This document shows, in pieces, positions 1 through 8,746 of a DNA stretch of 64,000 bases; position 1 is the first letter of the stretch; every line of letters starts with the position of its first letter. The notes below the pieces were generated by a model. The model saw only the letters and a program-made list of their open reading frames with translations, did not search any database and was not told where the DNA came from. The stretch is from assembly GCF_000178835.2 (NCBI RefSeq), contig NC_015275.1:2439001-2503000 (forward strand), given 5' to 3'. The stretch is from Cellulosilyticum lentocellum DSM 5427. GTDB taxonomy: Bacteria > Bacillota > Clostridia > Lachnospirales > Cellulosilyticaceae. A program made the translations under genes and the position numbers.

Positions 1-711
1 AGTGCAACCAATCAGGAAGTACTTGAAAAAGCAAAAAAAGAACTTGAGAAAATTGAAAGCTCCGCTAAAGTTGAAGTGTGTAAATGCAATGTAACAAGTG
101 AGGAGGACATACGAAATCTAATAAACTACTCTAAAAAGATATTTGGCTCTATTGATATATGGATCAATAATGCAGGTGTAAATCAACCAAACAAGCCTAT
201 TTGGGAGCTATCTGCAAAAGAAATCACATCCATACTGGATATTGATTTAAAGGGAACGATCAATGCATCACGACTAGTAATGCGTGAAATGGCAAAAGTA
301 CGTTCTGGAGCAATCTACAATATCGAAGGATATGGAAGTAATGATGCTAAAATGCTTGGTTTATCTATTTATGGAACCAGCAAAAGAGCTGTTACTTATT
401 TTACGGAAGCATTAGCCAAAGAATCGCAAGAACTTAAGACAGGTGTTATTGTTGGTAGATTAAGTCCTGGAATTATGATTACAGATTTTCTAACAAATGC
501 TTTTTCTTGCAATGAAAAGATAGAATTGCAGGAAAAGACAAAGAAAGTTTATAACATCTTGGGAGATTACCCACACGTGGTAGCTGAATTTTTGGTAAAT
601 AGAATGCTCAAGAATACTAAAAATAATGCTAAAATCCAGTGGTTAACAAATAAAAAAGCTACTTGGAGATTTATGACAGCTGGTTTTAATAAAAGAAACT
701 TTTTTTCATAA
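1..711 (+). CDS. SDR-family NAD(P)-dependent oxidoreductase, 5' truncated by window edge
   Basis: The reading frame is open from base 1, so the true start lies outside the window and the N-terminal nucleotide-binding glycine motif is missing. The visible 236 residues carry short-chain dehydrogenase signatures: the NNAG structural motif and the YGTSK catalytic Tyr-x-x-x-Lys motif, followed by the usual LSPG segment that packs against the cofactor. The usual catalytic Ser region is less clear (YNIEGYGS). Substrate cannot be told from sequence. The next gene, 34 bp downstream and co-directional, is a DUF1295 membrane protein of the steroid-reductase-like fold, so the two may act on a common lipid or terpenoid-like substrate; that link is inference. 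Confidence 0.85.
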   Translation, partial: SATNQEVLEKAKKELEKIESSAKVEVCKCNVTSEEDIRNLINYSKKIFGSIDIWINNAGVNQPNKPIWELSAKEITSILDIDLKGTINASRLVMREMAKVRSGAIYNIEGYGSNDAKMLGLSIYGTSKRAVTYFTEALAKESQELKTGVIVGRLSPGIMITDFLTNAFSCNEKIELQEKTKKVYNILGDYPHVVAEFLVNRMLKNTKNNAKIQWLTNKKATWRFMTAGFNKRNFFS

Positions 712-745
712 GAGAGAATTAATAAAGTAAAATGTGGAGGTTCTT

Positions 746-1561
746 ATGAATTTTACAAGTACATTTACACTTAGTTTTTTGATATTAATAGTTATAGCAT
801 TAGTGGTTAGTTCAGTTGGATTCTATAAATATGTTTACTTTATTTCTTTGGGATATGGTTTTTCTATTGCAGCAATGGGAATTGCTATGCCAATTCTATT
901 TTTCAATGATTTAAGCATAGGAACTATGGTTTCTTGTATGCTATTTGTGATTTATGGTTGTCGTCTAGGTGGATATTTGCTTGTTAGAGAACTAAAAAGT
1001 GCATCCTATCGTCATACGATGAAAAAAGAAATGAAAGATGGTAGTACCATGAAAATAGCTTCAAAAGTAAGTATTTGGGTTAGCTGTTCCTTGCTATATG
1101 CACTACAAATATCCCCGGTATTTTTACGTTTACAAAACGGAGTTAAGACAGACGTATTTAGCATAGTCGGTGCTATGATCATGGTATGTGGTATTTTATT
1201 AGAGTCTTTAGCTGATATACAAAAATCCAAAGCAAAAAAGAAGAATCCATCACGTTTTTGTGATAGTGGATTATATAAAATCGTGCGTTGCCCTAATTAC
1301 CTAGGAGAGGTATTATTTTGGACAGGTGTATTTGTTTCAAGCATAAACGTTTATGTTGGTGTATGGCAATGGACTATGGCATCATTTGGGTATATCTGTA
1401 TCGTCTATATTATGTTTGGTGGCGCTAGAAGATTGGAAATACGACAAAATAGAAATTATGGTGATAATCCTGAATATAAAACATATGTGAAGCAAACACC
1501 AATTCTTCTACCATTCATTCCATTATATAGTGTAGAAAAATATAAATGGCTAGTGGGATAG
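746..1561 (+). CDS. DUF1295 / steroid 5-alpha-reductase-like membrane protein
   Basis: A 271-residue polytopic membrane protein with about six to seven hydrophobic segments. The C-terminal half holds the family signature of DUF1295 and isoprenylcysteine-methyltransferase-like proteins, RCPNYLGEVLFWTG, where N, Y and GE belong to the cofactor-binding region. The frame is open from a GTG at 734, but the ATG at 746 has TGGAGG five bases upstream and is preferred. Family members are reductases or methyltransferases acting on lipid substrates in the membrane; the actual reaction is unknown. It follows an SDR oxidoreductase in the same direction, which suggests a two-step redox modification of a lipid, an inference only. 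Confidence 0.75.
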   Translation: MNFTSTFTLSFLILIVIALVVSSVGFYKYVYFISLGYGFSIAAMGIAMPILFFNDLSIGTMVSCMLFVIYGCRLGGYLLVRELKSASYRHTMKKEMKDGSTMKIASKVSIWVSCSLLYALQISPVFLRLQNGVKTDVFSIVGAMIMVCGILLESLADIQKSKAKKKNPSRFCDSGLYKIVRCPNYLGEVLFWTGVFVSSINVYVGVWQWTMASFGYICIVYIMFGGARRLEIRQNRNYGDNPEYKTYVKQTPILLPFIPLYSVEKYKWLVG

Positions 1562-1641
1562 AAAACTTGACAACTTGTAGTTACACTTATACAAAAGTAC
1601 TAGCATTATAAAATAGAATTTCAGTTTGATTAGAGGATAGA

Positions 1642-1669
1642 TTGACAACAACTCTATACATGTTAAAAT
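1642..1669 (+). promoter_or_regulatory. Sigma-A promoter for the YkgJ-type gene
   Basis: TTGACA at 1642-1647 and TAAAAT at 1664-1669 are separated by 16 bp, followed by a leader of about 30 bases and AAAGGA before the ATG at 1708. The match to the vegetative consensus is read directly; no test of activity is implied. Confidence 0.6.
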
Positions 1670-1707
1670 CATAATAGTTATAAGGTAAGATTTAAGAAAG
1701 GAAAATT

Positions 1708-2376
1708 ATGAGAACACTAAAGACATTAGAAGGTATTTCAGATGGTAAATTATATGATATAGAGGACTATGTAAAAGCAGATACATCTGGATGTAATGGG
1801 TGTTATACTTGTTGTCATAGAGTAGGAGACTTGGTTGAGCTTACACCATTTGATGTTTACGAAATAGTAAATCACACTAAAGTATCCTTTGATGAACTCT
1901 TGGGGAATAAACTTGCACTCCAAATAAGCAATAAAATGATGTTGCCTTATCTCAAGATGGAGGGAGAAACAGAGCGCTGTAGTTTTTTGAATGAAACAGG
2001 TAGATGTGGTATACATGAACATCGCCCCAATATTTGTAGACTGTTTCCACTTGGCAGAGTTTATGAGAATGATGATTTTAAATATTTCTTGCAAGTAGGA
2101 ACATGTGTTATGCCTAACTTAAAAGAAATCAAAGTAAAAGAATGGATTGGGATCGCCAATTATAATGAAAACAAGACTTTTATCTTGGCATGGTACAAAT
2201 TATTAAAAGCCCTTCATTTTAGATTGAAATTTGTATATGATAAAGCAGAATTAGAAGAAATGAATCAGTATGTATTAAATACCTTTTATCGTATACATAT
2301 AAACGCAGGAGAAGATTTTTATACTGTATTTTGGAGGGTCTTACCTGAGGCAAAAGAGAGATTAGGTATTTTATAA
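1708..2376 (+). CDS. YkgJ-family cysteine cluster protein
   Basis: 222 residues. The N-terminal part shows the metal-chelating cysteine pattern of the YkgJ/CxxCxxCC family: CNGCYTCC near residues 30-37, then ERCSFLNETGRCGIHEHRPNIC-type cysteines around residues 90-112 (segment at bases 1972-2040), ending in RLFPLG. These proteins are thought to bind zinc or an Fe-S cluster; no enzymatic activity is established. It starts at ATG 1708 after AAAGGA and has its own promoter and a putative terminator, so it is probably a single-gene unit. Confidence 0.8.
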   Translation: MRTLKTLEGISDGKLYDIEDYVKADTSGCNGCYTCCHRVGDLVELTPFDVYEIVNHTKVSFDELLGNKLALQISNKMMLPYLKMEGETERCSFLNETGRCGIHEHRPNICRLFPLGRVYENDDFKYFLQVGTCVMPNLKEIKVKEWIGIANYNENKTFILAWYKLLKALHFRLKFVYDKAELEEMNQYVLNTFYRIHINAGEDFYTVFWRVLPEAKERLGIL

Positions 2377-2434
2377 ATAGAGACCGAGAATATTGAAATA
2401 GTAAGTAAAAAATGAATCTATTATATTGAACATT

Positions 2435-2487
2435 ACTCACCGCGCTTGAATATTTTTGTGCTTGCAATGAACCTCGGTGAGTCTTTT
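2435..2487 (+). terminator. Putative intrinsic terminator after the YkgJ gene
   Basis: ACTCACCG (2435-2442) pairs with CGGTGAGT (2475-2482) and is followed by CTTTTT. The loop is long, about 32 nt. An alternative pairing exists between ACCGAG just after the stop codon (about 2384-2389) and CTCGGT (2474-2479), so the element could adopt two mutually exclusive folds. Confidence 0.5.
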
Positions 2488-2545
2488 TAGTTCAATTATC
2501 TAAGTATTTAAAATGTGATTAGGTAGAAATATACCCAAAATACAT

Positions 2546-3292
2546 TTAATCTATAAGAAATTGTCCTGTTTTTCCCATTTGATAAGCTACTTTAATAATG
2601 GCTTGTTCTTCTTCTGTCATAGGCCTATGATACATCTTCACAAATTGTTTTATTAAAGCGTCAAAATCAATATGTTTTTTAGCTGGTCTAGATAATTTAG
2701 AAGCTTCATAAGGATCATAGCAATTAGGTGTAATAGAAGGTTGATAAACCTTTTTAAAAATTTCAGCAGTATAATAAGCATCTGATAATGCAAGATGAAA
2801 AGCCGTACTTGTAGGAATTTGAAGCATATTGACGGCATCTTGTAAACGAAGTAATTTTTTTGAAGGCAAGCCTAAGTAAATAGAAGTGTAAGGTTGAATA
2901 TTAATGAACATTCTTGGAAAGGGTGCAGGATCTAATTTATGATATAGGATATTCTTAAATAGAATTTTCATATCAGATGTACCCCAAATACAACAAATTG
3001 CCTTCCTAGAACCAATAAATTCTATATACGCTTTATATACTTCAGAAAAACTTTCTTCTTGTGCTAATTGTTCTATTGTAATACCTGTTAGATAAGAAAC
3101 AAAAGGATTCATTTCTTCATAAATAGTAGGTTTAATCAAACGATTAAAAGTATCTATGGTATGAAAATTCTCATCTAGCTTAACAGCTCCAATTTGAATA
3201 ATTTCAAAAGTATAGGGATTTTCTTTGTTAACAACATCCTTTCGTGCTGAGAAATCTTGATTAAACTCTAGATCGAAAACAATATAATTCAT
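2546..3292 (-). CDS. DEDDh-family 3'-5' exonuclease domain protein
   Basis: 248 residues, a stand-alone RNase H-fold exonuclease of the KapD/ERI-1-like type. The first motif is FDLEFN (D and E near residues 6-8), followed by EIIQIGAV; a central D lies in WGTSDMKIL; and FHLALSDA supplies the terminal His and Asp. This is a complete DEDDh set. GGAG lies eight bases before the ATG. The substrate is unknown; family members trim single-stranded RNA or DNA 3' ends. It is transcribed convergently to the YkgJ gene and divergently from the phosphatase gene, so it appears monocistronic. Confidence 0.85.
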   Translation of the reverse strand: MNYIVFDLEFNQDFSARKDVVNKENPYTFEIIQIGAVKLDENFHTIDTFNRLIKPTIYEEMNPFVSYLTGITIEQLAQEESFSEVYKAYIEFIGSRKAICCIWGTSDMKILFKNILYHKLDPAPFPRMFINIQPYTSIYLGLPSKKLLRLQDAVNMLQIPTSTAFHLALSDAYYTAEIFKKVYQPSITPNCYDPYEASKLSRPAKKHIDFDALIKQFVKMYHRPMTEEEQAIIKVAYQMGKTGQFLID

Positions 3293-3443
3293 AGCAAGTC
3301 TCCTTTAACTATTTTCTTTTGATACTTTTTGCTAGTATTTAGTAAGCTATTCCATAAATGAAATAAAAGGAATTGGTATAGATTATAAATATACAAAAGT
3401 TATTGTACGTAGCTTAAAAGAGATGAAAGAAGGAAGATATAAA

Positions 3444-4238
3444 ATGCCAATAGATTTAGAAGAGATATCTCATGAATTCATGCAGCTAGAAAATAATAAA
3501 AGTAAGATACATGGTCCATTTGATATCATAGGTGATATTCATGGTTGTTATGATGAACTATGTGAATTGCTTGAGAAGTTAGGTTATATTATAGACAACT
3601 CACAAGGAGTATATTCTCCTCAACATAGAAAAGCAGTTTTTTTAGGCGACCTAGTAGATAGGGGACCTAAATCACCTGAAGTTTTAAAACTAGTCATGTC
3701 AATGGTAAAGAGTGAGAAGGGATTTTGTGTCACTGGTAATCACGATAATAAGTTACTACGTAAGCTAAAAGGTTCTAATGTACAAGTCCTTCATGGCCTT
3801 AAAGAAACTTTAGAGCAGTTAGGACAAGAACCTGAGTCTTTTAAAAAAGATGTTGAAATGTTTCTAGAACATTTGGTGGGACACTATGTATTTGATAATG
3901 GAAGATTAGTAGTAGCACATGCAGGATTAAGAGAACAATTTCACAGCATAGCATCTAAAAAAACACGAGATCTAGCAATGTTTGGAGAAACAACGGGTAA
4001 GATAGATGAATTAGGCTTACCTGTGCGTATAGATTGGAGTAGTGAGTATAAAGGAAGCGCATTGGTTGTTTATGGGCATACACCAAGAGCTCAAGCAATA
4101 ATGGTGAATCATACCATTAATATTGACACAGGCTGTGTGTTTGGAGGTAAACTAACTGCTTTTAGATATCCGGAAAAGGAAATTATGGAGGTTAAAGCTA
4201 AAGCGGTTTATTGTGAGCCAGTAAGACCTTTTTTATAA
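3444..4238 (+). CDS. PrpE-like metallophosphoesterase
   Basis: 264 residues. All metallophosphoesterase motifs are visible in order: GDIHGCYDE, GDLVDRGP, GNHDNK, AHAGLRE and YGHTPR, matching the branch that contains PrpE (asymmetric diadenosine tetraphosphatase) and the phosphatase domain of bacterial polynucleotide kinase-phosphatase. The likely role is hydrolysis of a phosphoanhydride or phosphoester with a dinuclear metal centre. The frame is open from an ATG at 3423, but the ATG at 3444 has AAGGAAG seven bases upstream and is preferred. Assigning it to Ap4A hydrolysis specifically is not supported. Confidence 0.8.
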   Translation: MPIDLEEISHEFMQLENNKSKIHGPFDIIGDIHGCYDELCELLEKLGYIIDNSQGVYSPQHRKAVFLGDLVDRGPKSPEVLKLVMSMVKSEKGFCVTGNHDNKLLRKLKGSNVQVLHGLKETLEQLGQEPESFKKDVEMFLEHLVGHYVFDNGRLVVAHAGLREQFHSIASKKTRDLAMFGETTGKIDELGLPVRIDWSSEYKGSALVVYGHTPRAQAIMVNHTINIDTGCVFGGKLTAFRYPEKEIMEVKAKAVYCEPVRPFL

Positions 4239-4333
4239 AGATACTTCTGTATGCCTTAGACTATTTGGAAAAGGTATACTTATAACCTCATATCCTTTAT
4301 ACTAATATCAAGTAATAAAATTGGAGGCAATAT

Positions 4334-4417
4334 ATGAGTAAAATAGTAATAATATTTTACAGAGTGAAGGGCCTATTTACTTTTAATAAATTAGCACAAA
4401 AAAGTAGCTTATCCTAA
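4334..4417 (+). pseudogene. Possible flavodoxin remnant, 27 codons
   Basis: A good Shine-Dalgarno (GGAGG) precedes an ATG that encodes MSKIVIIFYR and stops after 27 codons inside the left arm of a terminator hairpin. The first nine residues resemble the first beta strand of clostridial flavodoxins (MSKIVIIY/W), but the phosphate-binding loop and everything after are gone. I read it as the stub of a deleted flavodoxin gene; it could instead be a small expressed peptide. Confidence 0.3.
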
Positions 4418-4440
4418 ATTATAAGATAAGTTACTTTTTG
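4398..4440. terminator. Bidirectional intrinsic terminator
   Basis: AAAGTAGCTTATC (4401-4413) pairs with GATAAGTTACTTT (4425-4437) around an 11-nt loop, with A-tract before and T-tract after. It can serve the plus-strand phosphatase unit and the minus-strand dehydrogenase. Confidence 0.75.
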
Positions 4441-4492
4441 TATTCCAGATTCTGATTTAGCTTTATAACAATTACCTATTTCTTAAAAAAGA

Positions 4493-5527
4493 TTAAAAAC
4501 AACGTTCTGTATGATTTTTTTTGCATCCATTTAATTTTTTACATTGATAGCATATCTCATTTGGAAGAGGCTCACCTTCAAAGTACGCCTTTAAATTGTT
4601 CAGTGTTGTTTCTGCTATATGCTTTAAAGCCTCTTGAGTTAAAAAGGCTTGATGAGAAGTGACTACAACATTAGGTAAAGAGACTAATCTAGCCAAAACA
4701 TCATCTTGTATTATCACATTAGAAAAATCTTCAAAAAACAGTTCTGATTCTTCTTCATATACATCTAGTCCTGCAGCACCAACCTTATGTGACTTTAAGG
4801 CTTCTAACAAACTCTCACTTTCAATTAAAGCTCCTCTAGAAGTATTAATAATCACAACGCCATCTTTCATTTGATCAAAAGTTTCTTTCTTTAATAAATG
4901 ATGAGTCTGCTCTGTAAGAGGACAATGAAGTGAAATAATATCAGCTACTTGACAGAGTTGCTCAAAACCTACATATTCAAAGTCGACATTAGATATAGGG
5001 TAGGGATCATACGCAACTACTTTCATACCAAAGCCCTTGCATATATCGATAAACACTTGTCCAATCTTTCCTGTTCCTACAACACCTATAGTTTTTCCAT
5101 GTAAATCAAAACCTGTTAAGCCACTTAAGCTAAAATTAAAATCTCTGGTTCTGTTATATGCCTTGTGTGTTTTTCGATTAAGTGTTAAAAGAAGCGCCAT
5201 TGCATGTTCTGCAATAGCATAAGGTGAATAAGCAGGTACACGAACAACATGAATCTTATTAAACGCTGCTTTAAAATCAATATTATTATAGCCAGCACAA
5301 CGCATAGCAATAATAGATATACCTAAATCATCTAATTGTTTAATGACCTGTTCATTCAAGTTATCATTAACGAAAGCAACAATGCCTTCACATCCCTTTG
5401 CTAAAGCAACAGTATCCTCATTTAACTTATTCTCAAAATATTTAATTTCGAAATCATAATTCATTATAAAAGTATCAAACCATTCCTTATCATATGGTTT
5501 TGTATCAAAAAAAGCTATTTTTCTCAT
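4493..5527 (-). CDS. ldhA: D-2-hydroxyacid dehydrogenase, probable D-lactate dehydrogenase
   Basis: 344 residues of the NAD-dependent D-2-hydroxyacid dehydrogenase family, LdhA branch. The cofactor motif GVVGTGKIG lies near residues 148-156; catalytic Arg is in INTSRGAL, Glu in GLDVYEEE and His in VTSHQAFLT. The likely reaction is reduction of pyruvate to D-lactate with NADH in the cytoplasm. Oddly, the C-terminus carries four cysteines, CYQC, C and a final C before the last Phe, resembling a small metal-binding knot. GGGAG precedes the ATG. It diverges from the superoxide reductase gene across a short shared regulatory region. Confidence 0.85.
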   Translation of the reverse strand: MRKIAFFDTKPYDKEWFDTFIMNYDFEIKYFENKLNEDTVALAKGCEGIVAFVNDNLNEQVIKQLDDLGISIIAMRCAGYNNIDFKAAFNKIHVVRVPAYSPYAIAEHAMALLLTLNRKTHKAYNRTRDFNFSLSGLTGFDLHGKTIGVVGTGKIGQVFIDICKGFGMKVVAYDPYPISNVDFEYVGFEQLCQVADIISLHCPLTEQTHHLLKKETFDQMKDGVVIINTSRGALIESESLLEALKSHKVGAAGLDVYEEESELFFEDFSNVIIQDDVLARLVSLPNVVVTSHQAFLTQEALKHIAETTLNNLKAYFEGEPLPNEICYQCKKLNGCKKNHTERCF

Positions 5528-5569
5528 AATATCTCCCTTTCTTTAAATAAGTTTTATATTATATGTAAA

Positions 5570-5619
5570 TTGACAATACTAATGGTTATTGTATAATAGA
5601 ATTATATTACAATAATCAT
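5570..5619 (+). promoter_or_regulatory. Consensus promoter inside a palindrome, upstream of superoxide reductase
   Basis: TTGACA (5570-5575) and TATAAT (5592-5597) are spaced 16 bp, a perfect vegetative promoter. It is overlapped by an inverted repeat: ATGGTTATTGTA (5582-5593) against TACAATAATCAT (5608-5619), 11 of 12 positions paired. The -10 lies inside the palindrome, as expected of a repressor site. The inner core resembles a PerR box but has a three-base rather than one-base centre, so the regulator is not assigned. Confidence 0.65.
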
Positions 5620-5681
5620 TCAAAATATTCAATGAAAATTCTAGGGATTATTGTAATAAAATACATAATGGAGGGGTTCTT

Positions 5682-6068
5682 ATGTGTGGAGAACAAAAGT
5701 TTTATATTTGTAAGCACTGTGGTAATATTATTGGTGTCATACAAAATGGTGGTGGCAAACTCATTTGCTGTAATGAAGCTATGACAGAACTTGGCTCTAA
5801 TACTACAGAGGCGGCTACTGAAAAGCATTTGCCTATTATAACTATTTCAGGAAATGAAGTAACTATAACTGTAGGTAGCATAGCACACCCTATGACAGAA
5901 GAACATCTTATTAATTGGATTTACCTCCTAACAGAAAAGGGTGGACAAAGAAAATGCCTTTTACCAGGTCAAAAGCCTATTGCTAAATTTGTCCTAACTG
6001 AAGATGATCATGTTATTGCAGCCTTTGCTTATTGCAATCTTCATGGTTTATGGAGAACCGACATATAA
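5682..6068 (+). CDS. dfx: Superoxide reductase (desulfoferrodoxin)
   Basis: 128 residues, the two-iron desulfoferrodoxin form. Center I ligands C10, C13, C29 and C30 form the desulforedoxin-like FeCys4 site. Center II ligands H49 (EKHLP), H69 (AHPM), H75, C118 and H121 (CNLHGLW) form the FeHis4Cys active site, and K48 is in the expected place. The enzyme reduces superoxide to hydrogen peroxide in the cytoplasm of anaerobes without producing O2. TGGAGGGG precedes the ATG at 5682. A strong terminator ends the unit, and the next gene is an H-NOX chemoreceptor, so the locus looks devoted to oxygen exposure. Confidence 0.95.
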   Translation: MCGEQKFYICKHCGNIIGVIQNGGGKLICCNEAMTELGSNTTEAATEKHLPIITISGNEVTITVGSIAHPMTEEHLINWIYLLTEKGGQRKCLLPGQKPIAKFVLTEDDHVIAAFAYCNLHGLWRTDI

Positions 6069-6073
6069 ATGTT

Positions 6074-6107
6074 TTAAAGTACTATAGGTTAACTATAGTA
6101 CTTTTTT
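6074..6107 (+). terminator. Intrinsic terminator after superoxide reductase
   Basis: AAAGTACTATAG pairs perfectly with CTATAGTACTTT around a five-base loop and ends in a run of T. Confidence 0.85.
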
Positions 6108-6255
6108 ACTAACTAATTCTTTTTATGTATTAAATACTAGGTTTAGATTATGTAAAGATTTCATTTCCTGTCCTAGTATTCATTGTATTTATGCTAAAAT
6201 TGTGTTAATGAAATCTCATTTAAAATGATATAATGAGATAGAAGGAGTGTGTAAT

Positions 6256-8055
6256 ATGAAAGGAACCGTTGTATCGACTTGGATTAAAACCTGCCGTAAA
6301 CTTTATAATGAACAACATATTGACGAAGCTATGGAGCTCGTTAATTGGAAGAGGGATCGTGTTTTTTCCCCTATTGAAACAGTGGATGATACGCAAATTT
6401 TCAAAGTAATTCATGCCATTGCTGAAAAGGAAAAAGTAAACGAAAAAGAACTATGGAAAATTATTGGTCATGAAAATATTAAAACCTTTCATCATGATTT
6501 TCCTTCTTTTTTCAAAACCCAAAATTTGTTTTCTTTTTTAAGGGCGCTTTTTGACGTACATATTATTATGACAAAAAAATTTAAAGGTGCTAAACCGCCA
6601 CTTGTACAAATCAAAGCCATTTCTGATTATGAAGCATTATTAACCTATGAATCTGAACGTTCTATGTTTGATTATTTTTATGGCCTCTTTGAAGGTGCTA
6701 TGCAGTACTTTAGTGAAAAACCAAAAGTCGAAGAATTAGAACGCTCAAAGAATAGCTTAACGATAAAAATTACCTTTGAAGCACCTATCTATTTTAAAAA
6801 ACGCTATTTCTTTAATAACATCTTATCTCTAGGTTTTATAAGAAGCTTACCTATTAAAAATGCTATTTTTACAGGTGTCATATCTTTGGCTATTACTTTT
6901 CCTTTATTAGGGGCTAGTTTATGGGGAAAAAGTCTCGTTTTAAGTGGTATAATAGCTGTATTAAGTGGCTTAAGCACTCACTTGCTTTTAAAACCTCAAA
7001 AGATATTAGAAGAAGAATTAGAGTTACTCTGCAATAATGAATTTAGTACTTATGGCGAAATTAAAACGAATGATTCTTTTGAAAAACTTTATGGATTAAT
7101 CAATAACTATAAAGCACTCACTCGTAAGGATTTTACAGGTATTAAAAGCGTGGTAGATGAGATGAGTTCATTTACCTCTGCATTAGGTAATATCTCTGAT
7201 TCAATGAAAGGAACTTCTAATGATATTTCAGAGGTAGTAGAACAAGTAGCTGATGGTGCTACCGAGCAAGCTAAAAATACAGAACAAGCTGCCTTTGTGT
7301 TAAACCAAAATATTCAGGCACTTAAGGAAATTGTTGAAAGTGAGCATCAGAATAAAAATGAGCTAGAAAATGCATTATCTAAAGTTAATAATAGCTATCA
7401 AGGCGTTAAAAATACCAGTGACCATATTTTTAATACCTTAGGAGAATTCGATAAAATTAGAGAAAAGGGCCTCTACCTAGAAACAAAAGTACACGATATG
7501 ACTGCCATTATTGCTATTGTTTCTCAAATTGCAGAGCAAACAAATCTACTAGCACTTAATGCTTCTATTGAAGCTGCTAGAGCAGGAGAAAATGGTCGTG
7601 GTTTCTCTGTAGTAGCTGAATCTATTAGAAAGCTAGCTGAACAGTCTAAAGCAGCTGTTCAAGAGGTTAACGCTAATCTAGCTTTATTTATTTCAGAAAT
7701 AAAGCTATTTATAGAGGCTATACAAAAAGAATATCTAAAGCTTGAAAATGAAACCAAAAATCTAGAAAGTGTAAAAAATATTAGTTTCGAGGCTAATCAA
7801 TCTATACAAGCTGTATCAAGTTCCATGATTGAACTTATCCATAGTCTTACTAAGCAAGCTGATAGTATTGGCACAGCTTCTTCCACAGTAGAAGCTTTAG
7901 CTGCTATTGCGGAAGAGAACTCTGCTTCTTCAGAAGAAGTAAGTGCTAGTGTTATTAACTATTCTCATGAAATTGGTTCTTTAGTAGATAATATACAGTC
8001 CTTTAAAACAATTACAAGTGATTTTCAACATGATCTAGATCAGCACAAGCTTTAG
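6256..8055 (+). CDS. H-NOX (haem) domain methyl-accepting chemotaxis protein, predicted O2 sensor
   Basis: 599 residues from ATG 6256 (GAAGGAG eight bases upstream; the frame is open from GTG 6247). Residues 1-180 are an H-NOX haem domain: [11 protein letters not shown] start, proximal haem ligand H102, propionate-binding Y131-x-S133-x-R135, and P115. Distal W9, N74 and Y140 are all present, the hydrogen-bond network that lets Caldanaerobacter (T. tengcongensis) H-NOX bind O2. Two membrane helices follow (about 203-222 and 226-246), no obvious HAMP, then a chemoreceptor signalling domain with hairpin tip [20 protein letters not shown] near 424-443. It should pass ligand state to CheA. Its neighbour is superoxide reductase. 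The 3' end overlaps the convergent TRIC gene by 44 bp. Confidence 0.95.
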   Translation: MKGTVVSTWIKTCRKLYNEQHIDEAMELVNWKRDRVFSPIETVDDTQIFKVIHAIAEKEKVNEKELWKIIGHENIKTFHHDFPSFFKTQNLFSFLRALFDVHIIMTKKFKGAKPPLVQIKAISDYEALLTYESERSMFDYFYGLFEGAMQYFSEKPKVEELERSKNSLTIKITFEAPIYFKKRYFFNNILSLGFIRSLPIKNAIFTGVISLAITFPLLGASLWGKSLVLSGIIAVLSGLSTHLLLKPQKILEEELELLCNNEFSTYGEIKTNDSFEKLYGLINNYKALTRKDFTGIKSVVDEMSSFTSALGNISDSMKGTSNDISEVVEQVADGATEQAKNTEQAAFVLNQNIQALKEIVESEHQNKNELENALSKVNNSYQGVKNTSDHIFNTLGEFDKIREKGLYLETKVHDMTAIIAIVSQIAEQTNLLALNASIEAARAGENGRGFSVVAESIRKLAEQSKAAVQEVNANLALFISEIKLFIEAIQKEYLKLENETKNLESVKNISFEANQSIQAVSSSMIELIHSLTKQADSIGTASSTVEALAAIAEENSASSEEVSASVINYSHEIGSLVDNIQSFKTITSDFQHDLDQHKL

Positions 8056-8704
8056 AAGGAATCTTAGGTAAATTCCAGCGGTATTTAGAAGCTAATAAAC
8101 GTATAAGGAAGGTAAGTAAACTGCCTATAGTCATGGCAATAACATTATTGATATCATACTTAATAAGTAAATAATAAGAAGTACTTCCTAATAAAGCAGC
8201 TAAAAAGTAAATATGCTTTTTTAAGAAAAATGGAATTTCTCCAACTAATACATCTCTAAGCATACCACCACCAACACCTGTAATGATTCCTACAAATAAT
8301 GTTAAAAAAGCATTTTCGAAAAAACCTCCTTGCATAGCTGTTTGAACACCGATAACAGCAAATATGCCTAGGCCTATAGCATCAGCTAAATTGAGTAGTG
8401 AACCGAAGGTTGAACTCAAATGATTTTTAAATTGATAATGATAATATTGCGTTATGTATGCTACGATAAAAGCTATTACAGTAGTTAATGCTGCAACTAT
8501 AACATAAATAGGATTAACAAATAATAGCGGAGGGTGAGAACCTAGCAAAATATCTCTTATTAACCCTCCTCCTGTAGCAGCCGTTACACCTAAAATAGTA
8601 ATACCTAATAAATCTAATTGCTTTTCAATACCTCTTAAAGCGCCAGAAAGAGCAAAAGCAATGGTACCTATGATTTCTATTGAAAAAATCAGAGTTTCAA
8701 TCAC
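8012..8704 (-). CDS. TRIC/UPF0126 family membrane protein, glycine-riboswitch controlled, probable glycine transporter
   Basis: 230 residues with two homologous halves, each containing a glycine-rich motif: [15 protein letters not shown] in the first and [14 protein letters not shown] in the second, diagnostic of UPF0126 (bacterial TRIC, YicG-like). About seven membrane helices. Structurally characterised TRIC proteins conduct cations, but the tandem glycine riboswitch directly upstream argues that this member handles glycine, possibly uptake or export. It starts with GTG at 8704, nine bases after GAGGT. The 3' 44 bp overlap the end of the convergent chemoreceptor gene. Confidence 0.9.
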   Translation of the reverse strand: MIETLIFSIEIIGTIAFALSGALRGIEKQLDLLGITILGVTAATGGGLIRDILLGSHPPLLFVNPIYVIVAALTTVIAFIVAYITQYYHYQFKNHLSSTFGSLLNLADAIGLGIFAVIGVQTAMQGGFFENAFLTLFVGIITGVGGGMLRDVLVGEIPFFLKKHIYFLAALLGSTSYYLLIKYDINNVIAMTIGSLLTFLIRLLASKYRWNLPKIPSKACADLDHVENHL

Positions 8705-8746
8705 AATTTTATAACCTCACATTCTTATTATTAAAGTTTTTCAAAC

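Noticed and set aside
1750-2094. 114-codon minus-strand frame antisense to the YkgJ gene
   Set aside because: Composition-driven shadow of a well-supported cysteine-cluster protein; no ribosome site.
5592-5606. PerR box at the superoxide reductase promoter
   Set aside because: The TATAAT/ATTATA half-sites are separated by three bases rather than the single base of the PerR consensus.
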